A stretch of 20,987 nucleotides of DNA from JALOLG01 sp035557475 (GTDB lineage: Bacteria > Actinomycetota > Acidimicrobiia > Acidimicrobiales > Ilumatobacteraceae), in the NCBI GenBank assembly GCA_035557475.1, contig DATMDV010000244.1:1-20987 (forward strand), read 5' to 3'. The translations under genes were made by a program, and so were the position numbers. Each line of letters begins with the position of its first letter. The first letter of the stretch is position 1. Shown in pieces: positions 7,039-14,635 of this stretch. The notes beneath the pieces are model-generated. The model saw nothing but the letters and a program-made list of their open reading frames with translations. It was not told the DNA's origin and did not search any database.

Positions 7039-8256
7039 ATGGCACCGCTGCAACTCTCGCTCGCCAGGGCGCGTCGTCTCGCGCTCGGCGCCCAGGGCTT
7101 CGCCGATGCCCGGCCGACAGGGCGGATTGACCGCCGCCACCTGCGTCGCGTGTTCGACCGGGTCGGAGTGATCCAGATCGACTCAGTGAACGTCCTCGTC
7201 CGCAGCCAGGAGTTGCCACTGTTCGCCCGCCTCGGGCCCCACCCGCGGACCCTGATGGCCGACGCCAGCGAGGCCGGGGAGGTGTTCGAGTACGGGGTGC
7301 ACGAGGCCTCGTTCGTACCGTCCGACGACTATCACCTCTACCGATGGTCGATGCGAATGCCGCACCGGTGGCCGAGGCTCGTCCACCTCGCGGAAACTCG
7401 CCCCGACTATGTCGAGGAGGTCTACCGGCTCGTGGCCGACAACGGCCCAGTCGTCGCGGGCGAGCTCAACCAGCGGATCGGTCCGAAGGGGACGTGGTGG
7501 GATTGGGACGACGGCAAGATCGCGCTCGAGGCGCTGTTCCACGCTGGGAGGCTCACCGGTCGCCGGCGGGCCAACGACTTCGCCCGCGTGTACGACCTGG
7601 CCGAGCGCACGCTGCCCGCCGAGGTACTGGCGCGTCCCGCGCTGCCCGAGATCGAGGCCCGCAAGGCGCTCCTCGTGCGGGCTGCCAAGCACCACGGGGT
7701 CGGCACGTTCGAGGATCTCACCGACTACCACCGCCAGCGCAAACCACCGTGCCGGCCGCTGATCGCAGAGCTCGTGGAGGAGGGCCGTTTGGTCGAGGCC
7801 GCGGTCGAGGGATGGAAGCAGCCGGCGTACATGCACCCCGACACGATCGTGCCGCGCCGGATCACGGCGCGGGCGCTGCTGAGCCCGTTCGACTCGGTCG
7901 TGTGGAACCGCGCCCGGACCGAGCGACTGTTCGGGTTCCGGTACCGCATCGAGATCTACGTGCCGCCGCCGAAGCGGCAGTACGGCTACTACGTGCTGCC
8001 GTTCCTGCTCGGCGACGAGCTCGTCGCCCGCGTCGACCTCAAGGCCGATCGCCCGCGGAGCACGCTGTTGGTCCAGAGCGCGTGGGGCGAGCCGGGCATC
8101 CACGAACCCGAAGTCGCCGCCGAGCTGCTCGTCGAGCTGCGCTCGATGGCGGCCTGGCTCGGGCTCGAGACCGTCGAGCTCGTCGGCCGCGGCGACCTCA
8201 GTCCGGCGCTGCTTCGGTCGGCCGGCGGGCCAATGCCCACCGCAGCGTCCGGGTGA
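7039..8256 (+). CDS. YcaQ/AlkX-type winged-helix DNA glycosylase
   Basis: The 405-residue protein belongs to the AlkZ-like (HTH_42, formerly DUF1006) family, whose E. coli member YcaQ unhooks DNA interstrand crosslinks and excises alkylated bases. The N-terminal helical region holds IQIDSVNVLVRSQ. Gln46-x-Asp48 matches the QxD catalytic motif of the YcaQ/AlkX branch, as opposed to the QxQ of the AlkZ crosslink-toxin resistance branch. Also visible are the TWWDWDDGKIALEALFHAGRL winged-helix segment (about 154-174) and the C-terminal LLSPFDSVVWNRARTERLFGF block (about 281-301), a family trademark. Length matches the family. Its last 59 bp overlap the convergent oxygenase gene. A housekeeping repair role is likely, as no toxin cluster is nearby. 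Confidence 0.9.
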   Translation: MAPLQLSLARARRLALGAQGFADARPTGRIDRRHLRRVFDRVGVIQIDSVNVLVRSQELPLFARLGPHPRTLMADASEAGEVFEYGVHEASFVPSDDYHLYRWSMRMPHRWPRLVHLAETRPDYVEEVYRLVADNGPVVAGELNQRIGPKGTWWDWDDGKIALEALFHAGRLTGRRRANDFARVYDLAERTLPAEVLARPALPEIEARKALLVRAAKHHGVGTFEDLTDYHRQRKPPCRPLIAELVEEGRLVEAAVEGWKQPAYMHPDTIVPRRITARALLSPFDSVVWNRARTERLFGFRYRIEIYVPPPKRQYGYYVLPFLLGDELVARVDLKADRPRSTLLVQSAWGEPGIHEPEVAAELLVELRSMAAWLGLETVELVGRGDLSPALLRSAGGPMPTAASG

Positions 8257-9064
8257 CGGCCTCGCCGGCCGGGCGCACGGCGACCCGCTCGGCGATCGGC
8301 AGGTACGGGAGCCGCAGCGGAGCGCGAGCCCACCGTGGCAACAGGGCGACCGCCGCCGCACCGAGCAGGAGGTAGGGCGGGCGAGCGGCGAGCGGCATCG
8401 GTGGCTGCACGAGCAGGTACTGCGCCACCTCGCGCGCCTCGCGGGTCCCCTTCAGCTCCGAACGGTACGAGCGGAGCTGGTCGCGCAGCGCACGTTCGGA
8501 CTCTGGTGGCGCCGGGACGCCGAGCTTTCGCGCGACGAACGCGGTCTGGGCCACGTACTCGTCGCGGTCCGGTCCCTCGAGCGGATGATTTCCGTAGTGC
8601 GTGTGGGCGGAGAGGAAGCTGTCGATCTCGGCGAGGTGCACCCACCGCAACAGATGTGGATCGAGCGCCGAGTACGACCGGCCGTCGGGCGCGACGCCCT
8701 CGACGTGTTCGTGGACGCGACGCACGATCGCGACCGCCCGTTCGGCCTCTGGCGCCGGACCGAACGTGGTCGCCGCGATGAAGTCGGCCGTGCGCTGCAG
8801 CCGCCCCCACGGATCGTGTCGGTAGTCGCTGTGTTGGGCGACGCCGGCCATCGCCAGCGGGTGGAGCGACTGCAACAGCAGCGCCCGCAGGCCACCGACG
8901 AACATCGACGCGTCGGCGTGGACCCGGCAGATCGCGGTGCCCGGCACGAACCACCGTTCGCCGGGCGCGTCGAACAGCTCGGCGGCGCGCTCGGGACCGC
9001 TGGTGCCCACGACGCGCGACCGCACCTGGTCGGCCAGCCAATCGCGGATCGCGTCGCTCGGCAT
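8198..9064 (-). CDS. MpaB-family (DUF2236) oxygenase
   Basis: The 288-residue protein starts at ATG 9064. It carries the DUF2236/MpaB pattern ALLLQSLHPLAMAGVAQHSDYRHDPWGRLQRTADFI (61-95), which includes the conserved His68, Arg88 and Asp94, and the later DPHLLRWVHLAEIDSFL (136-151) with histidines. The family includes latex-clearing protein and the fungal MpaB that cleaves a farnesyl side chain; known members are heme-dependent oxygenases. A hydrophobic C-terminal region (PYLLLGAAAVALL, about 233-245) may associate with the membrane. It is transcribed alone, divergently from the AI-2E-type permease gene and tail to tail with the glycosylase gene. I see no good Shine-Dalgarno. The substrate is unknown. 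Confidence 0.88.
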   Translation of the reverse strand: MPSDAIRDWLADQVRSRVVGTSGPERAAELFDAPGERWFVPGTAICRVHADASMFVGGLRALLLQSLHPLAMAGVAQHSDYRHDPWGRLQRTADFIAATTFGPAPEAERAVAIVRRVHEHVEGVAPDGRSYSALDPHLLRWVHLAEIDSFLSAHTHYGNHPLEGPDRDEYVAQTAFVARKLGVPAPPESERALRDQLRSYRSELKGTREAREVAQYLLVQPPMPLAARPPYLLLGAAAVALLPRWARAPLRLPYLPIAERVAVRPAGEAVTRTLRWALARRPTEAAPD

Positions 9065-9090
9065 CTGCCCATCGTGCCATGACCGGTGGT

Positions 9091-9096
9091 TACGCT
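9091..9096 (+). promoter_or_regulatory. Putative -10 box for the permease/asparaginase/MBL operon
   Basis: TACGCT ends 7 nt before the GTG at 9104 and 10 nt before the ATG at 9107. It lies in the short divergent gap with the MpaB-family gene. This spacing is why I favour GTG 9104 as the start. Confidence 0.45.
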
Positions 9097-9103
9097 CCGG
9101 GCG

Positions 9104-10306
9104 GTGATGGAGGAACCTCCGAGCGACGAGCCCGAACCACTCGTCGCGGCGGACGGCACCCAGCTGATCGCGGACGAACCGTCGATCCTGGAAGACCTCG
9201 GCATCCACCGCCTCCCCGGATGGGTGCTTCCGGGCATCGTGCTGTTCTGGTTGACCTACCTGATCACACTCATCGTCCGGAACCTGTGGGAGAAGCTCGG
9301 CGGGCTCACCCTCATCCTCGTCATCTCCCTGTTCCTCGCCCTCGCCATCGAACCGGGCGTCAACCGCCTGGCGCGTCGTGGCTGGCGTCGAGGTCGAGCC
9401 ACGGCGGCGATCCTGCTCGGTGTGCTCGTGGTGTTGCTCGTCTTCGTCGGTGCGATCGGCACGCTGGTCGGAACGCAGATCGCCGACCTGCTGTCGAACT
9501 CCGAGACCTACATCACCGACACGGTCGACTTCATCAACGACACGTTCGACGCGGAGATCGACGCCCAGGAGGTCATCGACCAGTTCAACGATCCCAACGG
9601 CGCCGTCCAGAGGTTCATCGACGGCCAGCAGGACAACGTCGTTCGTCTGTCCGTTGCGGCGCTCGGCATCCTGCTGCAGGTGTTCTCGGTGCTGCTCTTC
9701 ACGTTCTACATCGTCGCCGACGGCCCGCGGTTGCGGCGTGCGATCTGCAGCCGACTCCGCCCGGCGCGCCAGGTGCAAGTGCTCTCCGCGTGGGAGCTGG
9801 CGATCACCAAGACGGGCGGCTACCTGTACTCACGTGCATTGCTGGCGATGCTCTCGGCGCTGTTCCACTGGGTCGTGTTCCAGGCGGCGGGCATCCCGGC
9901 GCCGATCCCGCTGGCGCTCTGGGTCGGCCTCGTCAGCCAGTTCCTCCCCGTGGTCGGCACCTACATCGCGGGCATTCTTCCGGTGCTGATCACCTTCCTC
10001 GACTCGCCGCTCAAGGCGGCGATCGTGTTCGGGTTCATCATCATCTACCAGCAAGTCGAGAACTACTTCTTCGCGCCTCGGATCACCGCCCGCACCATGG
10101 AGTTGCACCCGGCGATCGCGTTCGGCGCCGCGCTCGGCGGCGCGGCGCTGCTCGGACCGGCGGGCGCGGTCCTTGCCCTCCCCGGGGCGGCGATGGTGCA
10201 GGCGTTGGCGACCGAGTGGGGACACCGCCACGACGTGGTCGACAGCGACCTCACCCGGATCGAGGCACCGCGGCCCCCGCGCCGCCGGCGCCGCCAGCAG
10301 ACATGA
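9104..10306 (+). CDS. AI-2E-family transporter (PerM/YdiK-like permease)
   Basis: This integral membrane protein has 400 residues from GTG 9104 or 399 from ATG 9107. It has the usual layout: an acidic soluble N-terminus (EEPPSDEPEPL), hydrophobic segments near 45-60, 68-88 and 105-130, then a long extracytoplasmic or amphipathic region with NDPNGAVQRFIDGQQ, and the C-terminal membrane block with SQFLPVVGTYIAGILPVL, YQQVENYFFAPRI and LGGAALLGPAGAVLALPGAA. The last three are family signatures. Despite the name, few members move autoinducer-2; some are Na+/H+ antiporters or have unknown cargo. The C-terminus is an Arg-rich tail (RPPRRRRRQQT). The stop overlaps the asparaginase start (ATGA). Confidence 0.92.
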   Translation: MMEEPPSDEPEPLVAADGTQLIADEPSILEDLGIHRLPGWVLPGIVLFWLTYLITLIVRNLWEKLGGLTLILVISLFLALAIEPGVNRLARRGWRRGRATAAILLGVLVVLLVFVGAIGTLVGTQIADLLSNSETYITDTVDFINDTFDAEIDAQEVIDQFNDPNGAVQRFIDGQQDNVVRLSVAALGILLQVFSVLLFTFYIVADGPRLRRAICSRLRPARQVQVLSAWELAITKTGGYLYSRALLAMLSALFHWVVFQAAGIPAPIPLALWVGLVSQFLPVVGTYIAGILPVLITFLDSPLKAAIVFGFIIIYQQVENYFFAPRITARTMELHPAIAFGAALGGAALLGPAGAVLALPGAAMVQALATEWGHRHDVVDSDLTRIEAPRPPRRRRRQQT

Positions 10307-11280
10307 CGGCGACGCCAGCGGGTATGACGTCCTCGCCCGGCGTCCTGCATGCGCCGATCGCGATCGCCCGTCGCAGCGGGTTCGACGAGTGCGTCCACTT
10401 CGGCTCCGTCGTCGGACTCGCGTCCGACGGTTCGGTGGCGTTCTCGGTCGGCGACCCGACGCTCCGCTGCTACCCCCGATCGTCACTCAAGCCGTTGCAG
10501 GCCGAGGCGATGGTCGGCTCCGGACTGAACCTGCCGCCGGACCTGTTGGCGCTCGTCTGCGCCAGCCACGACGGCACGCCGGCACACGTCGCTGGCGTCC
10601 GGCGGATCCTCGCCGGCGCCGGACTCGACGAGACGGCGCTCGGCAACACACCTGACCTCCCGATCGAGCCGATGGCCGCGGCCGACGTGTTGCGTGCGGG
10701 CGGCGAACGCAAGGCGGTCCAGATGAACTGTTCCGGCAAGCACGCCGGGATGCTCGCCACGTGCGTGGTCAACGAGTGGACGACGGCCGACTACCTCGAT
10801 GGGACGCATCCGTTGCAGCGGGCGATCACGGCGACGGTCGAGAAGTTGGCCGGCGACGTCGCCCATGTCGGCGTCGACGGCTGCGGCGCACCGGCCCACG
10901 TGCTGTCCTTGCGGGGCCTGGCGGCGGCGTTCGCGACGATCGCCGCGCGTGGCGACTCGGTGTGGCAGGCGATGACGACGCATCCCGAGATGGTCGGTGG
11001 CGCCAACCGCGACGTCACCAAGCTGATGGTTCACATCCCCGGCCTGATGGCCAAGGACGGTGCCGAGGGAGTGTTCGCCGCCGCCCTCCCCGACGGCCGT
11101 GCCGTCGCCGTCAAGGTCGCCGACGGCGGGTACCGCGCCGCGCCACCCGTGCTCGTCGACGCCCTCGCGCGCCTCGACGTCGATGTCTCCGGCGTCGCCG
11201 AACGTGTCGTGCAGGTGATCAGAGGGCACGGGCAGCCGGTCGGCGAGGTCCGTTCGATCGCGTTCGGACCGCCCGCATGA
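10303..11280 (+). CDS. Asparaginase, Rhizobium etli type (Asparaginase_II, PF06089)
   Basis: The 325-residue protein starts at ATG 10303, overlapping the previous stop; Met8 (10324) is an alternative start. It belongs to the class 3 asparaginases, unrelated to the E. coli enzymes, which hydrolyse L-asparagine to aspartate and ammonia. Motifs: RSSLKPLQ (59-66), giving the Ser60-x-x-Lys63 pair that corresponds to the catalytic Ser/Lys of R. etli AnsA; CASHDG with Ser88; and the zinc-site-like CSGK (Cys143, Lys146) and DGCGAP (Cys194). All key positions seem intact, so it should be active; residue correspondences are from memory of the family. There is no signal peptide, so it is cytoplasmic. 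The next gene starts on its stop codon. Confidence 0.93.
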   Translation: MTATPAGMTSSPGVLHAPIAIARRSGFDECVHFGSVVGLASDGSVAFSVGDPTLRCYPRSSLKPLQAEAMVGSGLNLPPDLLALVCASHDGTPAHVAGVRRILAGAGLDETALGNTPDLPIEPMAAADVLRAGGERKAVQMNCSGKHAGMLATCVVNEWTTADYLDGTHPLQRAITATVEKLAGDVAHVGVDGCGAPAHVLSLRGLAAAFATIAARGDSVWQAMTTHPEMVGGANRDVTKLMVHIPGLMAKDGAEGVFAAALPDGRAVAVKVADGGYRAAPPVLVDALARLDVDVSGVAERVVQVIRGHGQPVGEVRSIAFGPPA

Positions 11281-12209
11281 CCGCGCCGGCGTTCGAGACG
11301 CTCGACGACGTCGAGTACGGCCGCGTCGACCACATCGCCCAGGGGATCCGCCGCGTGATCGCCGAGAACCCGTCGAAGTTCACGTACCGCGGGACGGGCA
11401 CCTACCTGATCGGACGCGGTGACGTCGTCGTGGTCGACCCCGGTCCGGTTCTCGACTCGCATCGCGATGCGCTCGCCGCGGCGCTCGCCGGCGAGCGCGT
11501 GCGGGGCATCCTCATCACCCACTGTCACTCCGACCATTCGCCGCTCGCCGCATGGCTGCGCGAGGAGACAGGCGCACCGACGTTCGCGTACGGCCCGCAC
11601 GGGCCGGTCGACGAGGACGAAGACGACGACGGCGAGATCGACGACGGCGTGAAGATCGAAGAGACCATCGACGTCGACTTCGTGCCCGATGTCGCGGTGG
11701 CCGACGGCGACGTGATCGACGTCGGGCCGGGGCTCACCGTCACCGCAGTCCACACGCCGGGCCACACGTCGAACCACACGTGCTACGCGCTCGCCGAGCC
11801 GTCGGTGCTCTTCACCGGCGATCACGTCATGGGGTGGAGCACGACGGTGGTGTCGCCACCCGATGGCGACATGACCGACTACATCGAGTCGTTGCGCAAG
11901 GTCGCTGGTCGCCGCGAGGCGATGCTCATCCCGACCCACGGCTCGCCGCGTCGCGACGGCCCGGAGTACGTGACCGCGCTCGTCGAGCATCGGCTCGAGC
12001 GTGAGCGCCAGGTCGTCGACGCCGTGCGGCGCGGCGTCGACACGATCCCGGCGATCGTGGCCGAGCTGTACGCCGATGTCCGCGTCGAGCTCCACAAACC
12101 CGCCGGGCGGAGCGTGCTGGCCCACCTCGTCAAGCTCGTCGGCGACGGACCAGTCGCCGTCGCCGGCGGGCCGCGGCCCCGGCTCACGAGCCGGTATGTA
12201 CCGAGCTGA
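11277..12209 (+). CDS. Metallo-beta-lactamase-fold hydrolase, LACTB2-like
   Basis: This 310-residue cytoplasmic protein starts at ATG 11277, overlapping the asparaginase stop. Metal ligands are all present: THCHSDH (His82, His84, Asp86, His87), HTPGHTSNH (His163), GDH (Asp182) and THG (His221). A C-terminal helical domain, with a winged-helix-like stretch DTIPAIVAELYADV (about 249-262), resembles LACTB2/glyoxalase-II-like proteins, which act on RNA or thioesters. An unusual acidic insertion (VDEDEDDDGEIDDG, 111-124, with more Asp/Glu to about 146) lies between the first ligand motif and His163. The substrate cannot be inferred; physical linkage to asparaginase alone does not define it. Confidence 0.9.
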   Translation: MTAPAFETLDDVEYGRVDHIAQGIRRVIAENPSKFTYRGTGTYLIGRGDVVVVDPGPVLDSHRDALAAALAGERVRGILITHCHSDHSPLAAWLREETGAPTFAYGPHGPVDEDEDDDGEIDDGVKIEETIDVDFVPDVAVADGDVIDVGPGLTVTAVHTPGHTSNHTCYALAEPSVLFTGDHVMGWSTTVVSPPDGDMTDYIESLRKVAGRREAMLIPTHGSPRRDGPEYVTALVEHRLERERQVVDAVRRGVDTIPAIVAELYADVRVELHKPAGRSVLAHLVKLVGDGPVAVAGGPRPRLTSRYVPS

Positions 12210-12304
12210 GCAGCGACTCCGGCAGGGTTTCGCGACCACAACCGGTGGGTACGCGCCGTGGAACGCGGACGCCCCATGTGTCGCCGAGGGCGTTGTCGAG
12301 GTCC
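12210..12304. other. Short intergenic region before the DUF3224 gene
   Basis: Ninety-five bases separate the MBL-fold gene from the ribosome-binding site of the next gene. I see no clear terminator hairpin and no TANNNT box close to the start. The frame of the next gene is open through here, but the strong Shine-Dalgarno at 12305 argues that this part is untranslated leader. Confidence 0.5.
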
Positions 12305-12313
12305 GGAGGAGGG
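12305..12313 (+). promoter_or_regulatory. Strong Shine-Dalgarno that sets the DUF3224 start
   Basis: GGAGGAGGG has its GGAGG core 6 nt before ATG 12316. It is the best ribosome-binding site in the window and contrasts with the leader-less look of most operon-heading genes here. Confidence 0.8.
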
Positions 12314-12315
12314 AC

Positions 12316-12726
12316 ATGCCGACCACCGAGATGGAGTTGAAGGGCGAGTTCGAGGTCACCGGGTGGGACGAGAAGCCGTACCACGAGGCCGGCGGCGAGA
12401 AGCTGACGCGCGCCAGCGTCACCCAGAAGTTCTCGGGCGCGATCGAAGGCGACGGATCGGTCGAATGGCTGATGTGCTACCGGCCCGATGGCACGGCCGA
12501 CTTCGTCGGTCTGCAACGCATCGAGGCCACGATCGACGGCCGCTCCGGCACCGTCGTGGTGCGCTCGGTCGGGATCTTCGACGGCGAGAAGGCCATCGGC
12601 GGGTGGAACGTCGTCGACGGTTCGGCGACGGGTGACCTCGCCGGCGCGACCGGTAGCGGGGACTTCGAGGCTCCGATGGGCGGCACCCCGAAGTTCCGAC
12701 TCGAGTTGGCGCTCGCCGACGCGTAA
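12316..12726 (+). CDS. DUF3224 family protein
   Basis: The 136-residue soluble protein resembles the DUF3224 family, a small beta-barrel (lipocalin/AOC-like) group of unknown function. Supporting segments are the opening GEFEVTGWDEKPY, the central TRASVTQKFSGAIEGDGSVEWLMCYRPDGTADFVGLQRIEATIDGRSGT, and the closing GDLAGATGSGDFEAPMG. The regular alternation of polar and hydrophobic residues fits antiparallel strands. There is no signal peptide. It has its own strong Shine-Dalgarno and faces the LysE-type gene tail to tail with only 8 bp between stops. The family assignment is by recognition of the pattern only. Confidence 0.8.
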   Translation: MPTTEMELKGEFEVTGWDEKPYHEAGGEKLTRASVTQKFSGAIEGDGSVEWLMCYRPDGTADFVGLQRIEATIDGRSGTVVVRSVGIFDGEKAIGGWNVVDGSATGDLAGATGSGDFEAPMGGTPKFRLELALADA

Positions 12727-12734
12727 CGCCGCCC

Positions 12735-13376
12735 TCAGTCGCTGCGACCCGACAGCGCGAGTCTGGCGCCGAGGCCGATGATGACCGTGCCGCCGAGCGC
12801 GGTGAGGCGCTCGATGCGCGACGGCGAGGTCGTGAACCACGTCCTGGCCGTTCCGGCCAGGAGTCCCCACGTGGTGTCGCAGATCAGGGCGATCACCACG
12901 AAGATCCCGCCGAGGACGGCCATCTGCAGCTCTGCCGGCGCTCCGCCACGTTCCACGAAGTGCGGCAGGATGGCGGCGAAGAACACGATCACTTTGGGGT
13001 TCGCGACCCCGACGACGAACCCGTCGCGCAACAGCTCGGTTGATCGCAGGGTCCGATCCCGCACGCCGAGTGCGACCTCGGTGGTCGCCCGCCGCTCGCG
13101 GATCATCCGGATGCCGAGGTACACGAGGTAGGCGGCCCCGACGAGCTTGACCGCGTGGTACACCGCGGCCGATCGCTCGACGATCGCACCGAGTCCGATC
13201 GCCACCAACAGAGCTTGTGTGTAGGCGCCGCCCGCATTGCCGAACACGGTGAGCACGGCCGCGCGCCGGCCGTGGGCGACGGCGCGGCTCACGACGAAGA
13301 GCACGCTCGGCCCGGGAATGATGATGATCGCGAAGGCACTGGCCGCGAACGCCAAGAGCGCAGAGGTGGGTGGCAC
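12735..13376 (-). CDS. LysE/RhtB-family amino-acid exporter
   Basis: This 213-residue inner-membrane protein starts with GTG 13376. It has the LysE/RhtB pattern: first membrane segment ending in IIIIPGPSVLFVVSRAVAHGRRAAVLTVFGNAGGA (the PGP motif at 21-23), a helix pair near 40-88, the NPKVIVFFAAILPHFV block (125-140) and two C-terminal membrane segments. Family members export basic or neutral amino acids, homoserine or related metabolites by proton exchange. The gene starts 9 bp after the kynureninase stop on the same strand, so the two may be cotranscribed. Export of an amino acid from tryptophan/kynurenine metabolism is conceivable but not shown. The TAGCCT 6 nt before the GTG includes the kynureninase stop codon, so it may be chance. 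Confidence 0.9.
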   Translation of the reverse strand: MPPTSALLAFAASAFAIIIIPGPSVLFVVSRAVAHGRRAAVLTVFGNAGGAYTQALLVAIGLGAIVERSAAVYHAVKLVGAAYLVYLGIRMIRERRATTEVALGVRDRTLRSTELLRDGFVVGVANPKVIVFFAAILPHFVERGGAPAELQMAVLGGIFVVIALICDTTWGLLAGTARTWFTTSPSRIERLTALGGTVIIGLGARLALSGRSD

Positions 13377-13382
13377 GGCGTC

Positions 13383-13388
13383 AGGCTA
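13383..13388 (-). promoter_or_regulatory. Possible -10 box before the LysE-type gene
   Basis: TAGCCT on the minus strand ends 6 nt before GTG 13376 and overlaps the TAG stop of kynureninase. The match fits the pattern at other genes here but may be a by-product of the stop codon. Confidence 0.25.
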
Positions 13389-14564
13389 CGAAGCGATCAG
13401 CCGCGCGATCGCACGGGTTCCGGCATCGACGTCGATGAAGCGAGTCGTCAGCGGCGAGCACCCCAGCCGGATCAGATCGGGCTCGCGGAAATCGGCGACG
13501 ACGCCGTGGTCGGCGGCGAGAACGCGCGTGATCGCCGCGGCATCAGGGTGTCGCACCGAGAAGTGCCCGCCGCGCCGTGTCGGATCCGTCGGGCTCGGGG
13601 ACTCGAGCCCGAGCGCGTCGCACCGACTCAGCCCGTACGTGGTGATCGCCCGTGCCTTGGCGGCGATCGCCGCGATACCTGCCTCGGCGGACAGTTCGAT
13701 GCCGGAGCGGGCGGCTGTCAAGCCGATGATCCCCGGCGTGCCGACGAGGAGCCGCCCGATGTCGGGACGGGGGACGTAGTCGGGGCCCATCACGAATTGG
13801 TCGACCTGGCTGAACCACCCCCAGATCGGCTGGTCGATCTGCGCGATCAGGTCGGCGGCCACGTACGAGAAGCCCGGCGAGCCGGGGCCACCGTTGAGGT
13901 ACTTGTACGTGCAACCGACGGCCAGCTGGGCGCCCGCTCCGGCGAGGTCGACGTCGAGCAATCCGGCCGCGTGGGACAGGTCCCAGATCAGCAGCGCACC
14001 GGCGGCGTGGGCACGCGCCGTCTCGCCGACGAGGTCCTCGACCTCGGCCGTTCGGTAGTCGACGAGCGAGCGGACGGCGACCGCGACGTCGTCGAGCCGT
14101 TCGAAACCGTCGCGCACCTCGCAGCCCGCCGATCGGGCGATGCTGTCGACGACGTAACGATCGGTCGGGAACTCGCCGGCCGCGATGGCGATGACCCGCC
14201 GGTCGGGACGCAGCGCGAGCGCGGCGTGGACGAGCTGGTACAGGTTGACCGTCACCGAGTCGTGGACGACGACCTCGCCGGGGGCGGCGCCGATGATCCC
14301 GGCGAGCGTGTCGCCGACGCGCTGGGGCAGATCGACCCAGTGCTCCCACGAGCCGATCAGCCCGCCCGCCCACTCGTCGCGCATCAACGCCTCGACACGC
14401 TCGATCGTGCGCCGCGGCGTCATCCCGAGCGAGTTGCCGTCGAGGTAGGCGATGTTCGGATCGGGGATGAAGAACTCGTCCCGCCAACCGGCGAGCGGAT
14501 CGGCCGCATCGAGTGCCACCGCCTCCTCGTCCGGACCCACGACACCACCCATCCGCCCCATCAT
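13386..14564 (-). CDS. kynU: Kynureninase
   Basis: This 392-residue PLP enzyme (fold type I) cleaves L-kynurenine to anthranilate and L-alanine in tryptophan breakdown. Family landmarks: YLDGNSLGMTP (40-50), DSVTVNLYQL (102-111), the cofactor-binding WDLSHAAG (Asp195), the Schiff-base lysine in CTYKYLNGGPGSPGF (Lys221), and the C-terminal LIRLGCSPLTTRFIDV. Length is close to known kynureninases. Three Met codons cluster at the start (14564, 14561, 14552) and none has an ideal Shine-Dalgarno; I used the first. Further upstream, the frame runs through a palindromic repeat, so it is not coding there. No tryptophan 2,3-dioxygenase is in view. LysE-type exporter follows 9 bp downstream. Confidence 0.92.
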   Translation of the reverse strand: MMGRMGGVVGPDEEAVALDAADPLAGWRDEFFIPDPNIAYLDGNSLGMTPRRTIERVEALMRDEWAGGLIGSWEHWVDLPQRVGDTLAGIIGAAPGEVVVHDSVTVNLYQLVHAALALRPDRRVIAIAAGEFPTDRYVVDSIARSAGCEVRDGFERLDDVAVAVRSLVDYRTAEVEDLVGETARAHAAGALLIWDLSHAAGLLDVDLAGAGAQLAVGCTYKYLNGGPGSPGFSYVAADLIAQIDQPIWGWFSQVDQFVMGPDYVPRPDIGRLLVGTPGIIGLTAARSGIELSAEAGIAAIAAKARAITTYGLSRCDALGLESPSPTDPTRRGGHFSVRHPDAAAITRVLAADHGVVADFREPDLIRLGCSPLTTRFIDVDAGTRAIARLIAS

Positions 14565-14570
14565 CGCCCA

Positions 14571-14623
14571 AATCCCGTTTCTGTCTGCTTCAAACGACGC
14601 CACGGGCCGCCTCGAGCAGACAG
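14571..14623 (-). repeat. Palindromic element, copy A (likely terminator of the ligase operon)
   Basis: Arms CTGTCTGCT (14581-14589) and AGCAGACAG (14615-14623) pair perfectly over 9 bp. The whole element aligns without gaps to 18351-18403: 43 of 53 positions match by my count, with an identical 19-nt block at 14579-14597. The right arm is less complete than in copy B. It lies just past the ligase stop (14636) and before the kynureninase start, so it probably ends ligase transcription. Confidence 0.75.
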
Positions 14624-14635
14624 GTCGCCGTGAGG

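Noticed and set aside
13155..14633. A 492-codon plus-strand open frame opposite kynureninase
   Set aside because: Its translation has no known motifs and is dominated by Arg, Asp, Gly and Val; the opposite strand carries the full kynureninase signature including the PLP lysine.
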